Of a stretch of 64,000 nucleotides of DNA, positions 31,401 through 39,685 are shown piece by piece. Source of the stretch: Symbiodinium sp. CCMP2592 (lineage: Eukaryota; Sar; Dinophyceae; Suessiales; Symbiodiniaceae); assembly GCA_905221615.1 (NCBI GenBank), contig CAJNDT010004657.1, positions 62,001 through 126,000 on the forward strand, written 5' to 3'. The position numbers were made by a program, and so were the translations under genes. The notes below the pieces were generated by a model. It was not told the DNA's origin, searched no databases, and saw nothing but the letters and a program-made list of their open reading frames with translations. Within the stretch, counting starts at the first letter, position 1. Each line of letters begins with the position of its first letter.

Positions 31401-32370
31401 TGCCCAGCTTTATTGTGCCAAGCTGTTCTTGCACTTCTTGCTCAGTGATGTGCAGGCTGCCTTGTATCCCTGAAAGCGGGAAGTCATCCCCTGCTCCAAA
31501 CAGGTCTAGGGAATATTCCTCTAATTGTCTTCTTTCTTCCTTGGCAGTAAGGAAGCGACCCTCAGAATCACGAAGCTGAACTCTTTCCTGGGGCCTCCCC
31601 GACCTGAAGCGCTTGATTACCTTGTAAAGGGAATGACTCCCGTCCTGCTTGGACTTAAGCTCTGCCTGCTGGAGTTGTTCATCTATTTCCTGCCGCCGCC
31701 GCTCCTGCTTGTGACGCTTTGCTACCCTCGCCTGTGCACTTTGCTGGGAGAACGAGCACCAGCATCGGAACACCATACGGACCTGCAGCTCGGGCAAGAA
31801 CTCTGCTAAGACCTTGACTGCTAGTGGGAGTGAGCGCAACACAGAGCGCTCTTCCCAGATGCTGAGATCTGATCTTTGTGCTGCTTCCTTTCTCTTGGGA
31901 AAGTGAGTCGCGAGGGCTGAGTTCATTGCTTGATGGAGACTCTGCCAGGTTTGGGGATGATCCTGAAGGAGGGAGTCTACCTCCCTGGCAAATGCCTGTA
32001 TTTTCGGGGAACGGTGTCTGTAGCAGTCCTCCATTGCCTGCTGGTCATAGGGTTTTGAGGCTTGGGCGGAGTATCTCCTGCTGTGCCTCAGTTTACCAAG
32101 AAGGGGGAAATGCCTACTACCATCCCTCCAGGATGCAACTGGGAAGGTCCTTAGTGGCCGGCAAAACCTGGCGGGGCCTTGGGACTGTGCAATCCTGACA
32201 AACGAGAAGTCAATCTGTGAAACAGAGTTGCCTTGTTCGTGGGTGGCTGGTCTATGCACTCCCCAAGTGTTGGTTGCGACTAGCTGGTGCTCCGACAGTA
32301 GGGTCTGGAGATCCTTAGATCCGCGATGCCCGAGTCTGCAAGCCTGGATCGTGCATGGCCCTACGTGTTT
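28405..32370 (-). CDS. LINE polyprotein: endonuclease C-terminus, RT, C2H2 zinc fingers, USP-type deubiquitinase
   Basis: An open frame of 1321 LINE codons (numbers count from 32589, where the chimeric frame opens inside the inserted element). It starts with the end of an AP-endonuclease (HVGPCTIQ, VATNTWG, SQIDFSFVR, GSRHFPLL). Reverse transcriptase motifs are SVDMSKAFDTVNR (about 541), RRGIKQGCKLAPS (about 600) and TMYADDSLI (YADD at about 637). Zinc-finger-like units follow: CGECGACLSGTGALRRHLQKAH (887), CIAC...H...C (934), CALC...HLNKQH (1007) and CRYC...H..QC (1056). The C-terminus is a ubiquitin-specific protease domain: Cys box LANTRNHCYANSGLQCL with Cys1141, GQHDSAEFLQQ (about 1191), His box SGHYRAAV with His1325, and Asp1340/1341 in YVGDD, ending NSYVIFLAR. 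The whole triad is present. No stop or frameshift is seen in this half. The domain is compact, about 240 residues. Confidence 0.93.
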   Translation of the reverse strand, partial: KHVGPCTIQACRLGHRGSKDLQTLLSEHQLVATNTWGVHRPATHEQGNSVSQIDFSFVRIAQSQGPARFCRPLRTFPVASWRDGSRHFPLLGKLRHSRRYSAQASKPYDQQAMEDCYRHRSPKIQAFAREVDSLLQDHPQTWQSLHQAMNSALATHFPKRKEAAQRSDLSIWEERSVLRSLPLAVKVLAEFLPELQVRMVFRCWCSFSQQSAQARVAKRHKQERRRQEIDEQLQQAELKSKQDGSHSLYKVIKRFRSGRPQERVQLRDSEGRFLTAKEERRQLEEYSLDLFGAGDDFPLSGIQGSLHITEQEVQEQLGTIKLGKAVPKESPPVVAWRSLGPQAIRLISDTLNREVTAGRLSDSVTSSQISWLPKPPKKPDKPTSLRPIGVIAPEGKVLAGLVRKRLKSTLQLAMTGVSQFGFVPGRGTEEAICKALTHVDQARFRQALTTRAAGKGQQGLKLRGSLTMSVDMSKAFDTVNRLRLREALEAEQADPLLIEVVGHLHIKALYKMTASDQSFEIATRRGIKQGCKLAPSLFAFASELLFRKLSGKISPAELVKLLTMYADDSLIQSHFDSEAGLMTALGYCDLLLDQLVELGFKVNPSKSAILLQLQGGSASTIRKKLFRQVEGEKYVELPSGRLISLRYQVPYLGVILSYHDYEMKTLKHRLSSSKLAMSEVAHAVRNHRVLSDRRRLSIWTITAWASALYALHVVGMTQQGLQKLHSHMMYQLRFVLRSYSQETKESNQELLRRLRVPHVKEQLQKRMTQFIKRQQHSDPQLLPHYKLRAEAVSQALEGLSTDFSSHHVEDRLLTCGECGACLSGTGALRRHLQKAHPDSQQCLKGPKFDPILHSMPGSATCIACRATFRTVFYLRKHVEASTCPRVELLLRQQEELPLEAQNRISLVESLQSDAQDNPEGAARNPAFHDYLMEHCALCGQVLVGQKGAKQHLNKQHPEVMAKLEKTLQPRLNQFKVFFHKGDSCRYCKLRVDAPGRHAQQCVPLLQVHVLQEVARQQLSKQPREYTRAKSTASAKTVTKKPSDSTPGIPHPVFRLEGFLLLANTRNHCYANSGLQCLHWLSDPSEATFQEASRISQLARITPEHRVFSELTMGWLFDGGQHDSAEFLQQVFRNLSASRFGQWETRASVPEGVIVDEEGGSPIHLATAIKTNLQDMLVAWSSQERSCALIEAAQQVCLALPRFAGEAKDHTRITIPQQVQIPVFLDHTSRVSFCTYTVEAVIIHLGMESTSGHYRAAVRTADAWYVGDDSHPPSPCTLEDPLLQENSYVIFLARSAVSHEPQDVANFPSNVSARALPASIDG

Positions 32371-32416
32371 GACTTGCAGCGATTGCAGTTGATACTTTGC
32401 ACTCGTAGCTTTTCGG
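32371..32416 (+). repeat. Split direct repeat A1
   Basis: 46 bases from GACTTGCAGCG to CTTTTCGG, identical to A2. Marks the left end of the element; LINE sequence resumes at 32370. Confidence 0.93.
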
Positions 32417-32425
32417 ATCCAGGGA

Positions 32426-32698
32426 ATGTTCGATAGGCCCGGGGTCTGGCCACTCCTTCTCGGGTGGCTGGGGTGCTCGAGCCATAGCTCTAGCGATTTT
32501 CTGCTGGCCATCTTGGTTAGCTGGCTGTGCGGCTTGATCTTCGGCATTCTGTTGATTGGGATTATTCTCAGCCGCACTGCACGGAACATCCTCTGGGCTT
32601 GTGTGGGATCAGTGGTGAGGGAACTTTCTCCAGTCGCCCCTGTGGCTGCTGGTGGTCAGCGCTTGGCCCGCTACCCCGGCCACGTGCATGAGCAGTGA
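32426..32698 (+). CDS. Small membrane-protein ORF at the 5' end of the PAT-like element
   Basis: ATG at 32426, 90 codons, TGA at 32696-32698. Residues about 25-48 (FLLAILVSWLCGLIFGILLI) form a long hydrophobic span flanked by Ser before and Arg after, so a single-pass membrane protein is predicted. The ORF ends 11 bases inside the next one, as in compact retroelements. Its antisense shadow is the false N-terminus of the LINE frame. No family recognised. Whether it is translated is unknown. Confidence 0.5.
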   Translation: MFDRPGVWPLLLGWLGCSSHSSSDFLLAILVSWLCGLIFGILLIGIILSRTARNILWACVGSVVRELSPVAPVAAGGQRLARYPGHVHEQ

Positions 32699-33275
32699 CC
32701 CCGACCCTCTGAACATACACCTTTTGGCATCTCAATTGCGCTCCCTGACAATCTCGGTTTCTATCTCGACTGATCAGGGCGAACAGCGGCGAGGTACCCC
32801 GGCTGCTTCTTCATCTTCAGCTCCTGAGCCTCCTGCTTCCACTGCTGCATCTTCTGGCAACTTGGCTCGGAACCTCTCTTGGGCTTTCCGTGACACTTCT
32901 GTTACTTGCCCAGGTTCGGTTCTTAGGCTTAGCCGCGCTTTGCATTCTGGGGCTTTGGGCAGCCCAGCGGATCGCATTGCTGGTGCTTACCGGCGCGGCC
33001 GGGAGGCAGCTGCTATAGTGCGTGGCGAGTCCACGTGCTACCGCTCCGACAGCATCGGGGGTCGCAAGGTTTGCTACGTCGTGTTGTTTTGCGGGGGTGC
33101 AGACGAGCCTTTCATCACCTTCAACAAGCACGTCTACTTCCAGTACGTCAAGACTGGACCCGGGGGCTCTTGGGATCCCGAAGCGGTGTCCCACGGATTT
33201 GCAACACAGAGTGAGGCAGAGGCATTCTGCTACGGGGCCGGCCTGGAGGGCTTGCCTCAAAGGCGGGATCAATGA
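32688..33275 (+). CDS. Element ORF with an RNase H1 N-terminal-like (hybrid-binding) fold, tentative
   Basis: The ATG at 32688 overlaps the end of the membrane ORF; the stop TGA at 33273-33275 overlaps the next start (ATGA). About 195 residues. The N-terminal part is Ser/Ala-rich. Residues from about 120 read KVCYVVLFCGGADEPFITFN ... VSHGFATQSEAEAFCYGAGL, matching the pattern of the small domain at the N-terminus of RNase H1 and in viroplasmin (YVV...G...F....EA..F), which binds RNA or RNA/DNA hybrids. That family call rests on pattern memory only. It precedes Gag and probably packages with it. Confidence 0.5.
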   Translation: MSSDPDPLNIHLLASQLRSLTISVSISTDQGEQRRGTPAASSSSAPEPPASTAASSGNLARNLSWAFRDTSVTCPGSVLRLSRALHSGALGSPADRIAGAYRRGREAAAIVRGESTCYRSDSIGGRKVCYVVLFCGGADEPFITFNKHVYFQYVKTGPGGSWDPEAVSHGFATQSEAEAFCYGAGLEGLPQRRDQ

Positions 33276-34994
33276 CTGCATCTCCTGAGTACCTCGGCAC
33301 CTATCTCACTGCCGAGGCGATCGCAGGCTACAGCAAGCTATGGTACACTCGTGGCGAAATATGCTCTCAAGCGTTTGTCGTGAAGGCTATCCCGGCGGAG
33401 TTCATTCTCTGCCTCCCCCAAGGTGGCATCAGCGACGAAGAGCTGGCTCAGGCGACTGCCGACGAATACAACGGCTCCCTAGGTCCTTGGACTCAGGTGA
33501 ACATCACTGCCGTGGGAGCCAGTGGCCGAGAGCTGAAAAGCACTATTCCTTGTCTGCTTATCGATCTGCAGGCTTCGGAAGCCGGTGCTTTGGCAACGGA
33601 GCCGGACCCAGCTCGGGCTGTCAAAACGTTTGGGGTGGTGCGCCTCCAGAGTGTTTGGCCGGCCCGTGTTCGTGCCCTGGAAGCTCTAGAGCATTTTCTC
33701 AATGGCGAGGACATCGACGATCGCTTGGAGGGCTACTTCACCGAAGAAGTGCCGGAGGCTCCTGCCGCCGCTCCCGACGGAGCCGGCCTCGATCTTGGTA
33801 CTTCGGAGGTGCTGCACCAGCTCCTCCAGCAGAGCAGCTCGCAAGCCGGGGTGCTGCACGGCATCCAGAGACGCCTGTCGAGCCTGGACGAGATCGAGTC
33901 GCGATTGAGCAACCTGGAAAAGAAGCCGAATCCTTCGGCGAGAGCTCCGGCTGCCGCCCCTCCTGCCGAGGGTGCTCCGGCTTGGGCTCCGCAGCTGTTC
34001 GCCCAGGGCGGGCAGGCAAGCTTGGGAACAGATCAGATGCAGCATCTTCTTTCGTTGGCGGGCCGAGGCCCGAAACGTCTGGCGGACCTGGGGTCCCATT
34101 CTGCGGCTGCAGCTCGCCCGTCTTCGAGTGCAAAGCTGGGGGCTACACCCAAGGCTGCTGCTGTCCCGAGCATGCTAGGAGATCTCCCCGGAGAGGAAGA
34201 CGAGGCGGACGCCGCCGACGCCGGGGATGCCGGGGATCCAAGCGATCCGCTGACTCGACTGTTGGCCCAGCAAACGAAGATTCTGATGCAGCTCACGAAG
34301 AAGTCCAGGGATCCGCTCCATGGCCTTCTCAGCGGCAGTGCGGCCGAGGACGATTCCAAGCTCCCAGGGGTGAAGGGCATGGCGGCCAGACAGTTGATGG
34401 TGGAGCAGTTTGCCGCTCATCCCGATCGGGTTGTTCTTCAAGTGCGAGCTCGTCTGGCCACGGCCCGGAGGAAGACCATCCAGGAGCTGCAACCGCGCGA
34501 CATGTACTACCACTTCGCCGAGACGGTCCCGTTGGGGTCCTACAAGACGCTGACCTACTTCCCTCCTGGCAGAGATGTGGGAAGCTGCAGAAAGAGGCCA
34601 GGCGGCGGAGATGATATCATTGCTGGCTCTAGGATTGGTGTTCGCAGAGCAAGTGGCCAACGAGCAAGGGCACACCCGACTAGGGTGGTTACTCACGGGG
34701 AGGCAGGACCCGCCCTTTGCCCAAGTGGAGCAGAGGCGGGCCCCTCGTGCAGAGGTGCCGCACGGCATGTTGGCGGACCCTCGTTGGATCGCTGCCAACC
34801 TAGCTTACCTGAGGGATGCAGATCTGATCAGCGAGCGCACCAGCCGATCCCAGCAGCTCCCATCGACCCCTGCAACCCCGAGCCCAGCTCGAAAGGAAAG
34901 GGCAGACGAGGCCAGCGGAAGCAGGAGAGCACCGCCGAACCCAGACCCAGTTCCTGAACGGTTCTCCCTGGCTCCTGCCTCAGCTTTTTCCTGA
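33272..34994 (+). CDS. Gag-like ORF of the PAT-like element, one frameshift
   Basis: ATG at 33272 overlapping the previous stop. Residues 1-130 form a folded N-terminal part (YLGTYLTAEAIAGYSKLWYT); residues about 185-220 contain a coiled-coil-like segment (LHGIQRRLSSLDEIESRLSN); then Ala/Pro-rich linkers. Near 34570 the sensible reading changes by +1: from there WEAAERGQAAEMISLLALGL and VANEQGHTRLGWLLTG continue the protein to a stop at 34992-34994, while the original frame runs on in meaningless Arg/Gly-rich sequence to 34957. No zinc knuckle is visible. Gag identity is inferred from position before RT and overall build. Confidence 0.65.
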
Positions 34995-35049
34995 CGGCCC
35001 GGATTCATCGATTAGTGCCTCAAGGTTAAGTACAGCAATCTCGAGGTTT

Positions 35050-38000
35050 TTGCCCAGATGTAAAACCAGGTTGTCAAACTTCATTGCGTTATCTCTTGCA
35101 CAAAGTTTTCCGAGTACTGCCTCGCGGTGCTCCACCGAGCTGTGGCCCTGCGCTCTTCCCCCACCTTTGGCTGTCCCTAGGACTCGCCTTGGTGGCCGGC
35201 GCGAGGCGCTGTGGAGGGCAAGAGCGGTGAATCGACTTGTATGTCGCCACATTGTTGCAGCGAACAATTGGTTGGTTCTTAATCGCCCGAGTTCCCCGTC
35301 AGCTGCCTTGCTGCCCTGGTCCAATCAGCAACGCGTGATGCTCTGCAGGTTGGAACGCTGGGCCGCAGTTTGGCTCCGCTTGGGCCACGGGCCCAAAAGC
35401 GGGCTAGGTCGCTCTGTGCAGAAGCTTCAGAGCATCAGCGATCAAATCCGCCATGTACACCAGATGAGTCAACGTTTGTTTTCGGAGTTTCAGCCCTATT
35501 CCAAAGCTGCTCGAGGCACAGATGAGTGGAGTGAGCCTGTGGCGCCGGCTCCGACTGAGTCTTTAGCTTTGGGCAGGGCGGCACCCGTGGCATCGAACAT
35601 GACGATTGAACCCTCCAGGCTTAACTTTGAGGAGTCCCCTAAGTTTGATGCGAAGCGGTTTCTTACTGATCCCTTGCTTCGAGCTGGCCTTCAAGATCCT
35701 CGAGCCTTTAGGTTACCGTCTTGTCAGTGGGTGCGGCCCAAGCTCGCCCGGGTGCATTGCAGCCGGCAGAAGCAGCTAGAACTTTTCCGCAAGTGGGACA
35801 AGGTCCATTCGTTGTATCTGGTTCCAGCTGCTCTCAGTGAACATCGGTATAGGTGTGGATTATTTGCTGTCTTCAAGAGCGAATCCGTTGACCGACAGAT
35901 CCTGAACCCCATCCCGGAGAATTCTAGATCTTTTTCGGTTTCGGAAGCCACCCATACCCTTGCACATAGCAGTCTCCTTTGCCAGCTTTACATCCCCGAC
36001 ACCAGTGCCCTGACGATCAGCTCGGATGACCTCACCAACTACTATCACGGGTTTCGGGTAGATGGTTCTCATGCTGTTCGAAATCATTTGCACGGGGTGT
36101 TTAAAGGAGAAGAGTTCGAAGGCTGGCACTGCTTTAGTGAAGAGCTGCGTGGCACCGATGTGGTGGGCTGTTTTCGCACTCTCGCTATGGGGACGAATTA
36201 TGCTGTTGAAGTGGCACTGCACGCTCATGCAAATCTCCTCTATCGTGCAGGTTGCTTGCGAGAACATGAGAGAGTTGCTTATCGCAAAGTTTTTCCAAAA
36301 GGCCCCGGGTTCGATCTGTTATGTATCGATGACCACGTCTTCCTACTAGTGATCGACCTGAGCGAGGTTGGTAGAACACCGAGCCCCAGCCGACGAGATG
36401 CGAAACTTTTTGCACAGGCCTCTGAGGCTTACTTGCGAGCCGGGCTCCGGGTCTCCGCCAAAAAGAAGGTTCGGAATGCGACTCAGGGAACAATCCGCGG
36501 GGAGCTGGATGGTATCCGGGGTGACCTCGCTGCACCACGATTGCGCACTACGGCTCTGGGATGCCTCACTTTCCAGCTCGTGCTTTTGGGTTTCTGTACC
36601 AAGGACCTCCTGCAATGCATTGTCGGATGCTGGGTTTTCGTTTGCATGTTTCGGCGACCGTTCATGTGCTTATTGACCCAAGTGTATCACGAGATGCGAG
36701 ACCGAGCTGGAAGTGAGGTGTTCAAATTGTCGCACGATGCTAGGCAAGAGCTTTTGGCTTTGGTGCTTTTGAGTCCTTGCATTTTCACTGATTTGCGAGC
36801 TGCCCCACTAGATCGCATATTCTGTACGGACGCTTCTGGATTCGCAGCTGGTGCTTGCCAAAGCTCGATCAGCCGCGCTGCTTGCCTAGACCTTTTGCGG
36901 TATGCGGATCACAAGGGCTACCATACAGCTCTTCTTCCGAAGTCTGCGGAGCTCATTGCACGCCTAGGCGACCAAGGTGGTTTTGAAGCTTTACATCAGG
37001 ATTTGCCGCCACAACTGACTGAAGGTGTGATCTTTGACTTGGTCGAAATCTTTCGAGGTGAAGGGAACTTGTCTTTGGTTGCATCCGAGTTTGGTTTACG
37101 CGTCCATCCTGGTTTCGATGTTTCGGACGGGCCTAGCGGCGACGTGATGAGCTCAGCTTGCTTTGACCAGATTGTGGGTTTAGTATGTCGCAGAGTAGTG
37201 GCTTACGTACATTTGGGACCTCACTGCGGAAGCTTCGGCACTATGTGTAGGCCTCACCTCCGGAGTCGACGAGAACCTTGGGGGTTTGACATTGAGGAGC
37301 ACCAAAGAAGGAAACCGGCTAGCCTGGCGAGTTGCTTTCATCCTCAATCTGGCAGCTGCGTATGGTATCCTTGGCTCTGCTGAACAACCAGTGGGGTCTA
37401 CTATGTTTGCTTTGGGTGCTTTCAGGAAGCTAGCTCGTGTGGGATATCACTCTGTCAAGCTTGCATTCTGTAATTTTGGCACCCCATTTGAGCGGTATTC
37501 ATGCTGGTTGTTCAACAATCCTTCGCTTTTGCAGCTGCGAGCCAAGTGCTCTTGCCCTTTGAAAGGCAGTCACCTCAGACTTGAGTTCCTTCACTCGAGC
37601 TGGTGCAAAACTTTTCGGTGACGCGTGACGCGTGCCGGTCCAGCGCTCTGGAGGTCTTTGGTCGTGAACCTGTGGTGGGTGGCTCTTTACGTGAGTTTTC
37701 AGGGTCCTATCCACTACCTTTGTGCAGGCGGATTTTGGAGCTTCAGCTTCCTTCGATTCAGCTGCTCAGGCATCGTGATGTTGACGACTCCCGCCCAGCT
37801 TCAACTCCCCCTAGGTGGATCGCGGACCTAGGGAGCTGTTTGCCCTGGAAGACACTCTTCCAGTACAGATTCGCGCGAGCAAACCACATCAACATCAATG
37901 AAGAACTGTCCTACCGCAGTCTCGTCAAGCACCTCGCCAAGGTCGCGGCAGATCATCGTTTCGGCATCCTTCTAGACAGCAGGGTTGTCATAGGCTGCAA

Positions 38001-38328
38001 CACGAAGGGGCGATCTAGCAGCGCCAAACTCAACTACTATTTGAGTACTGGTCTTCCGTACCTTGTCGGTGGCAATTTATACCTGTCGTTATTTCATGTC
38101 GGCACACACGAGAATGCAGCGGATGATCCATCTCGGCTAAAGCCCTTGAGACCGCCTTCTGGATGCTTGCCACTCTGGCTTAGGCGCTTCTTGGCAGGCG
38201 ACACTCGGTACTTGGCAGCAGTCAAGCTAGCCGACGATCGTCGTGGCCCCGTCGGCGGTTGGTCGCGGCTCGTGGTTCTGCTGAGTCTGCTTAGCGCTGA
38301 TGCCTCGCCGCCGCCGGGCTTACACTGA
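35050..38328 (+). CDS. Reverse transcriptase / RNase H with a methyltransferase-like segment (frameshifted)
   Basis: The frame is open from 35050 but the first ATG is at 35338. RT motifs: RQILNPIPENS, ISSDDLTNYYHGF (motif A), RTLAMGTNYAVEVALHAHAN (motif B), FDLLCIDDHVFLLV (motif C). RNase H begins at IFCTDASGFAAGA (about residue 592) and resumes after 37835 with HININEELSYRSL, LLDSRVVIGCNTKGRSSS and ENAADDPSR. Between these lies a methyltransferase-like region (FDLVEIFRGEGNLSLVASEF, VHLGPHCGSFGTM, then SAEQPVGSTMFALGAF and LAFCNFGTPFERY). Two frame changes break it: about 37285, and about 37620, where a tandem GTGACGC duplication can account for the shift. The final frame ends at 38328, overlapping the recombinase start by 29 bases. 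Confidence 0.82.
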
Positions 38329-39268
38329 AGAACGCCTTCAAGTCAATCTCGATTCGGCTGGTGGCCTCAGTGCGGTGGTTGCAGGCAGGCGAGACCAACT
38401 TTTTCAGCAGTTTCGTTCTTGGGCCGAGCTGGAGCTTGACTGCTCTTTCAACCAGCTTTGCAGCACAGGTTTGCTTCTTTGCACGGTTCTAGTTGCCTAC
38501 GGCAAGTTTCTTTTCTACGGTGGTTCGCCTAGATATATTTTCTCCGAAACAATCAATGCATGCACTGATCAGTTCAAACACTATCGGCAATTCTTTTCTG
38601 CGGCGTGGTCGGTGCTTACGCGCTGGCAAGAGGAAGAGCCAGGTGAACGATCCATGGTCATACCTGTGTCGGTATTTAAAGCCGCCGTTGCTCTGGCGCT
38701 CCTTTGGTCTTGGCCACTTTTCGCTGCGGGGCTGTTGCTAGGGTTCAACGGCCTGCTACGACCTGGAGAGTTTCTTTTGTTGCGGCGGCGTGATCTAATC
38801 CTGCCGCAGGACTTACTGACTGACCTGCCGTTAGCATACGTCAGGATCGTGGGCGGCAAGACCCGCCGATATATGCAACGACAGCATGCAAAGATTTCTG
38901 ACGCCATCACGGTGAACTTCCTGAGTTCTTTATTTGGACATCTGCCTCCTGAAGAGCCCTTATTCAACTGTAGTCCTTTTGTTTTCCGCAGTCGCTGGGA
39001 CGCCATCTTCCGACACTTAGGTGTTCCCACCTCTGACGGGCCCCAAGGCGTGACACCGAAGTGCTTGCGTGGCTCCGGAGCAACATGGATGTATCAGCTG
39101 ACTGAGGACATTCCGCGAATTCAGTGGCGGGGCAGGTGGCAACAGCGGAGGACTCTGGAACATTGCCTCCAGGATGTCGCTGGTCAGCTGCTTCTGGCAG
39201 ACTTGGCAGAGAGCCATCGCTTCCAGATCGTTCGAGCTGGCCCGCTTTTCTGCTTCGCTGGTGCATAG
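38300..39268 (+). CDS. Tyrosine recombinase of the PAT-like element, catalytic Tyr replaced by Cys
   Basis: Intact 322-codon ORF with an ATG at 38300. N-terminal helical core-binding part (VLVAYGKFLFYGG), then the catalytic domain: GFNGLLRPGEFLLLRRRDL with Arg154, VRIVGGKTRR with the beta-hairpin Lys, PKCLRGSGATWMYQL with Arg257, and QWRGRWQQRRTLEHCLQDV. In this last motif relatives have LEHYLQ; here residue 289 is Cys (TGC at 39164-39166), one base from TAC, so the nucleophile is missing. The usual His of the HxxR box is also not at its place. The enzyme would cut and join DNA during integration of the circular cDNA; this copy is probably inactive. Confidence 0.85.
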   Translation: MPRRRRAYTEERLQVNLDSAGGLSAVVAGRRDQLFQQFRSWAELELDCSFNQLCSTGLLLCTVLVAYGKFLFYGGSPRYIFSETINACTDQFKHYRQFFSAAWSVLTRWQEEEPGERSMVIPVSVFKAAVALALLWSWPLFAAGLLLGFNGLLRPGEFLLLRRRDLILPQDLLTDLPLAYVRIVGGKTRRYMQRQHAKISDAITVNFLSSLFGHLPPEEPLFNCSPFVFRSRWDAIFRHLGVPTSDGPQGVTPKCLRGSGATWMYQLTEDIPRIQWRGRWQQRRTLEHCLQDVAGQLLLADLAESHRFQIVRAGPLFCFAGA

Positions 39269-39311
39269 CTTCTCTCGAGCCTTGTAGTCGTCGGAGTAAC
39301 GTGACAAACTT

Positions 39312-39467
39312 GGAAGCAGTTTCGTTTCAATCTTCGGAGCAGCTTCGCATTGAATGCTCAGCTTCTCCTCACTGCCTTTTCTGACGTCAGATTGTGCATA
39401 GTCACACAGCTCCTGCGGCCGACTTGGGACCCTGCATGTTCGGTGCAAAAGAGACTGCCCATCGCTG
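39312..39467 (+). repeat. Split direct repeat B1
   Basis: 156 bases matching B2 with a single difference (C at 39317 against A at 39535), beginning 44 bases after the recombinase stop. The B1-A2 junction represents the joined ends of the circular intermediate. Confidence 0.92.
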
Positions 39468-39512
39468 ACTTGCAGCGATTGCAGTTGATACTTTGCACTC
39501 GTAGCTTTTCGG
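39467..39512 (+). repeat. Split direct repeat A2
   Basis: 46 bases identical to A1, fused directly to B1 (one shared G), followed by a 17-base C-rich linker (39513-39529). Confidence 0.92.
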
Positions 39513-39529
39513 CCCTCCCACTCCGCCCG

Positions 39530-39685
39530 GGAAGAAGTTTCGTTTCAATCTTCGGAGCAGCTTCGCATTGAATGCTCAGCTTCTCCTCACTGCCTTTTCT
39601 GACGTCAGATTGTGCATAGTCACACAGCTCCTGCGGCCGACTTGGGACCCTGCATGTTCGGTGCAAAAGAGACTGCCCATCGCTG
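39530..39685 (+). repeat. Split direct repeat B2
   Basis: 156 bases matching B1; marks the right end of the element. LINE sequence resumes at 39686. Confidence 0.92.

Larger units (their letters stand above)
32371..39685 (+). mobile_element. PAT-like DIRS-order retrotransposon (tyrosine recombinase, split direct repeats)
   Basis: 7315 bases inserted in the LINE endonuclease region. The ends have the split-repeat layout A1 - ORFs - B1 - A2 - B2, diagnostic of Ngaro/PAT-type elements: A1 (32371-32416) equals A2 (39467-39512) over 46 bases, and B1 (39312-39467) equals B2 (39530-39685) over 156 bases with one mismatch. No target-site duplication is visible, as expected for integration of a circular intermediate by a tyrosine recombinase. 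+ strand ORFs: membrane protein, RNase H1-N-like protein, Gag, RT/RNase H with a methyltransferase-like segment, tyrosine recombinase. The methyltransferase-like domain favours PAT over Ngaro. Several frameshifts and a lost catalytic tyrosine suggest this copy is dead. Confidence 0.9.

Noticed and set aside
32371-32589. ATG-initiated N-terminal 73 residues of the LINE frame
   Set aside because: These codons are antisense sequence of the PAT-like element's A1 repeat and 5' ORF; the frame is open across the junction by chance.
39358-39685. C-terminal part of the - strand frame behind GDFNSSL
   Set aside because: It reads through the B2, A2 and B1 repeats of the inserted element and is a chimera, not endonuclease.
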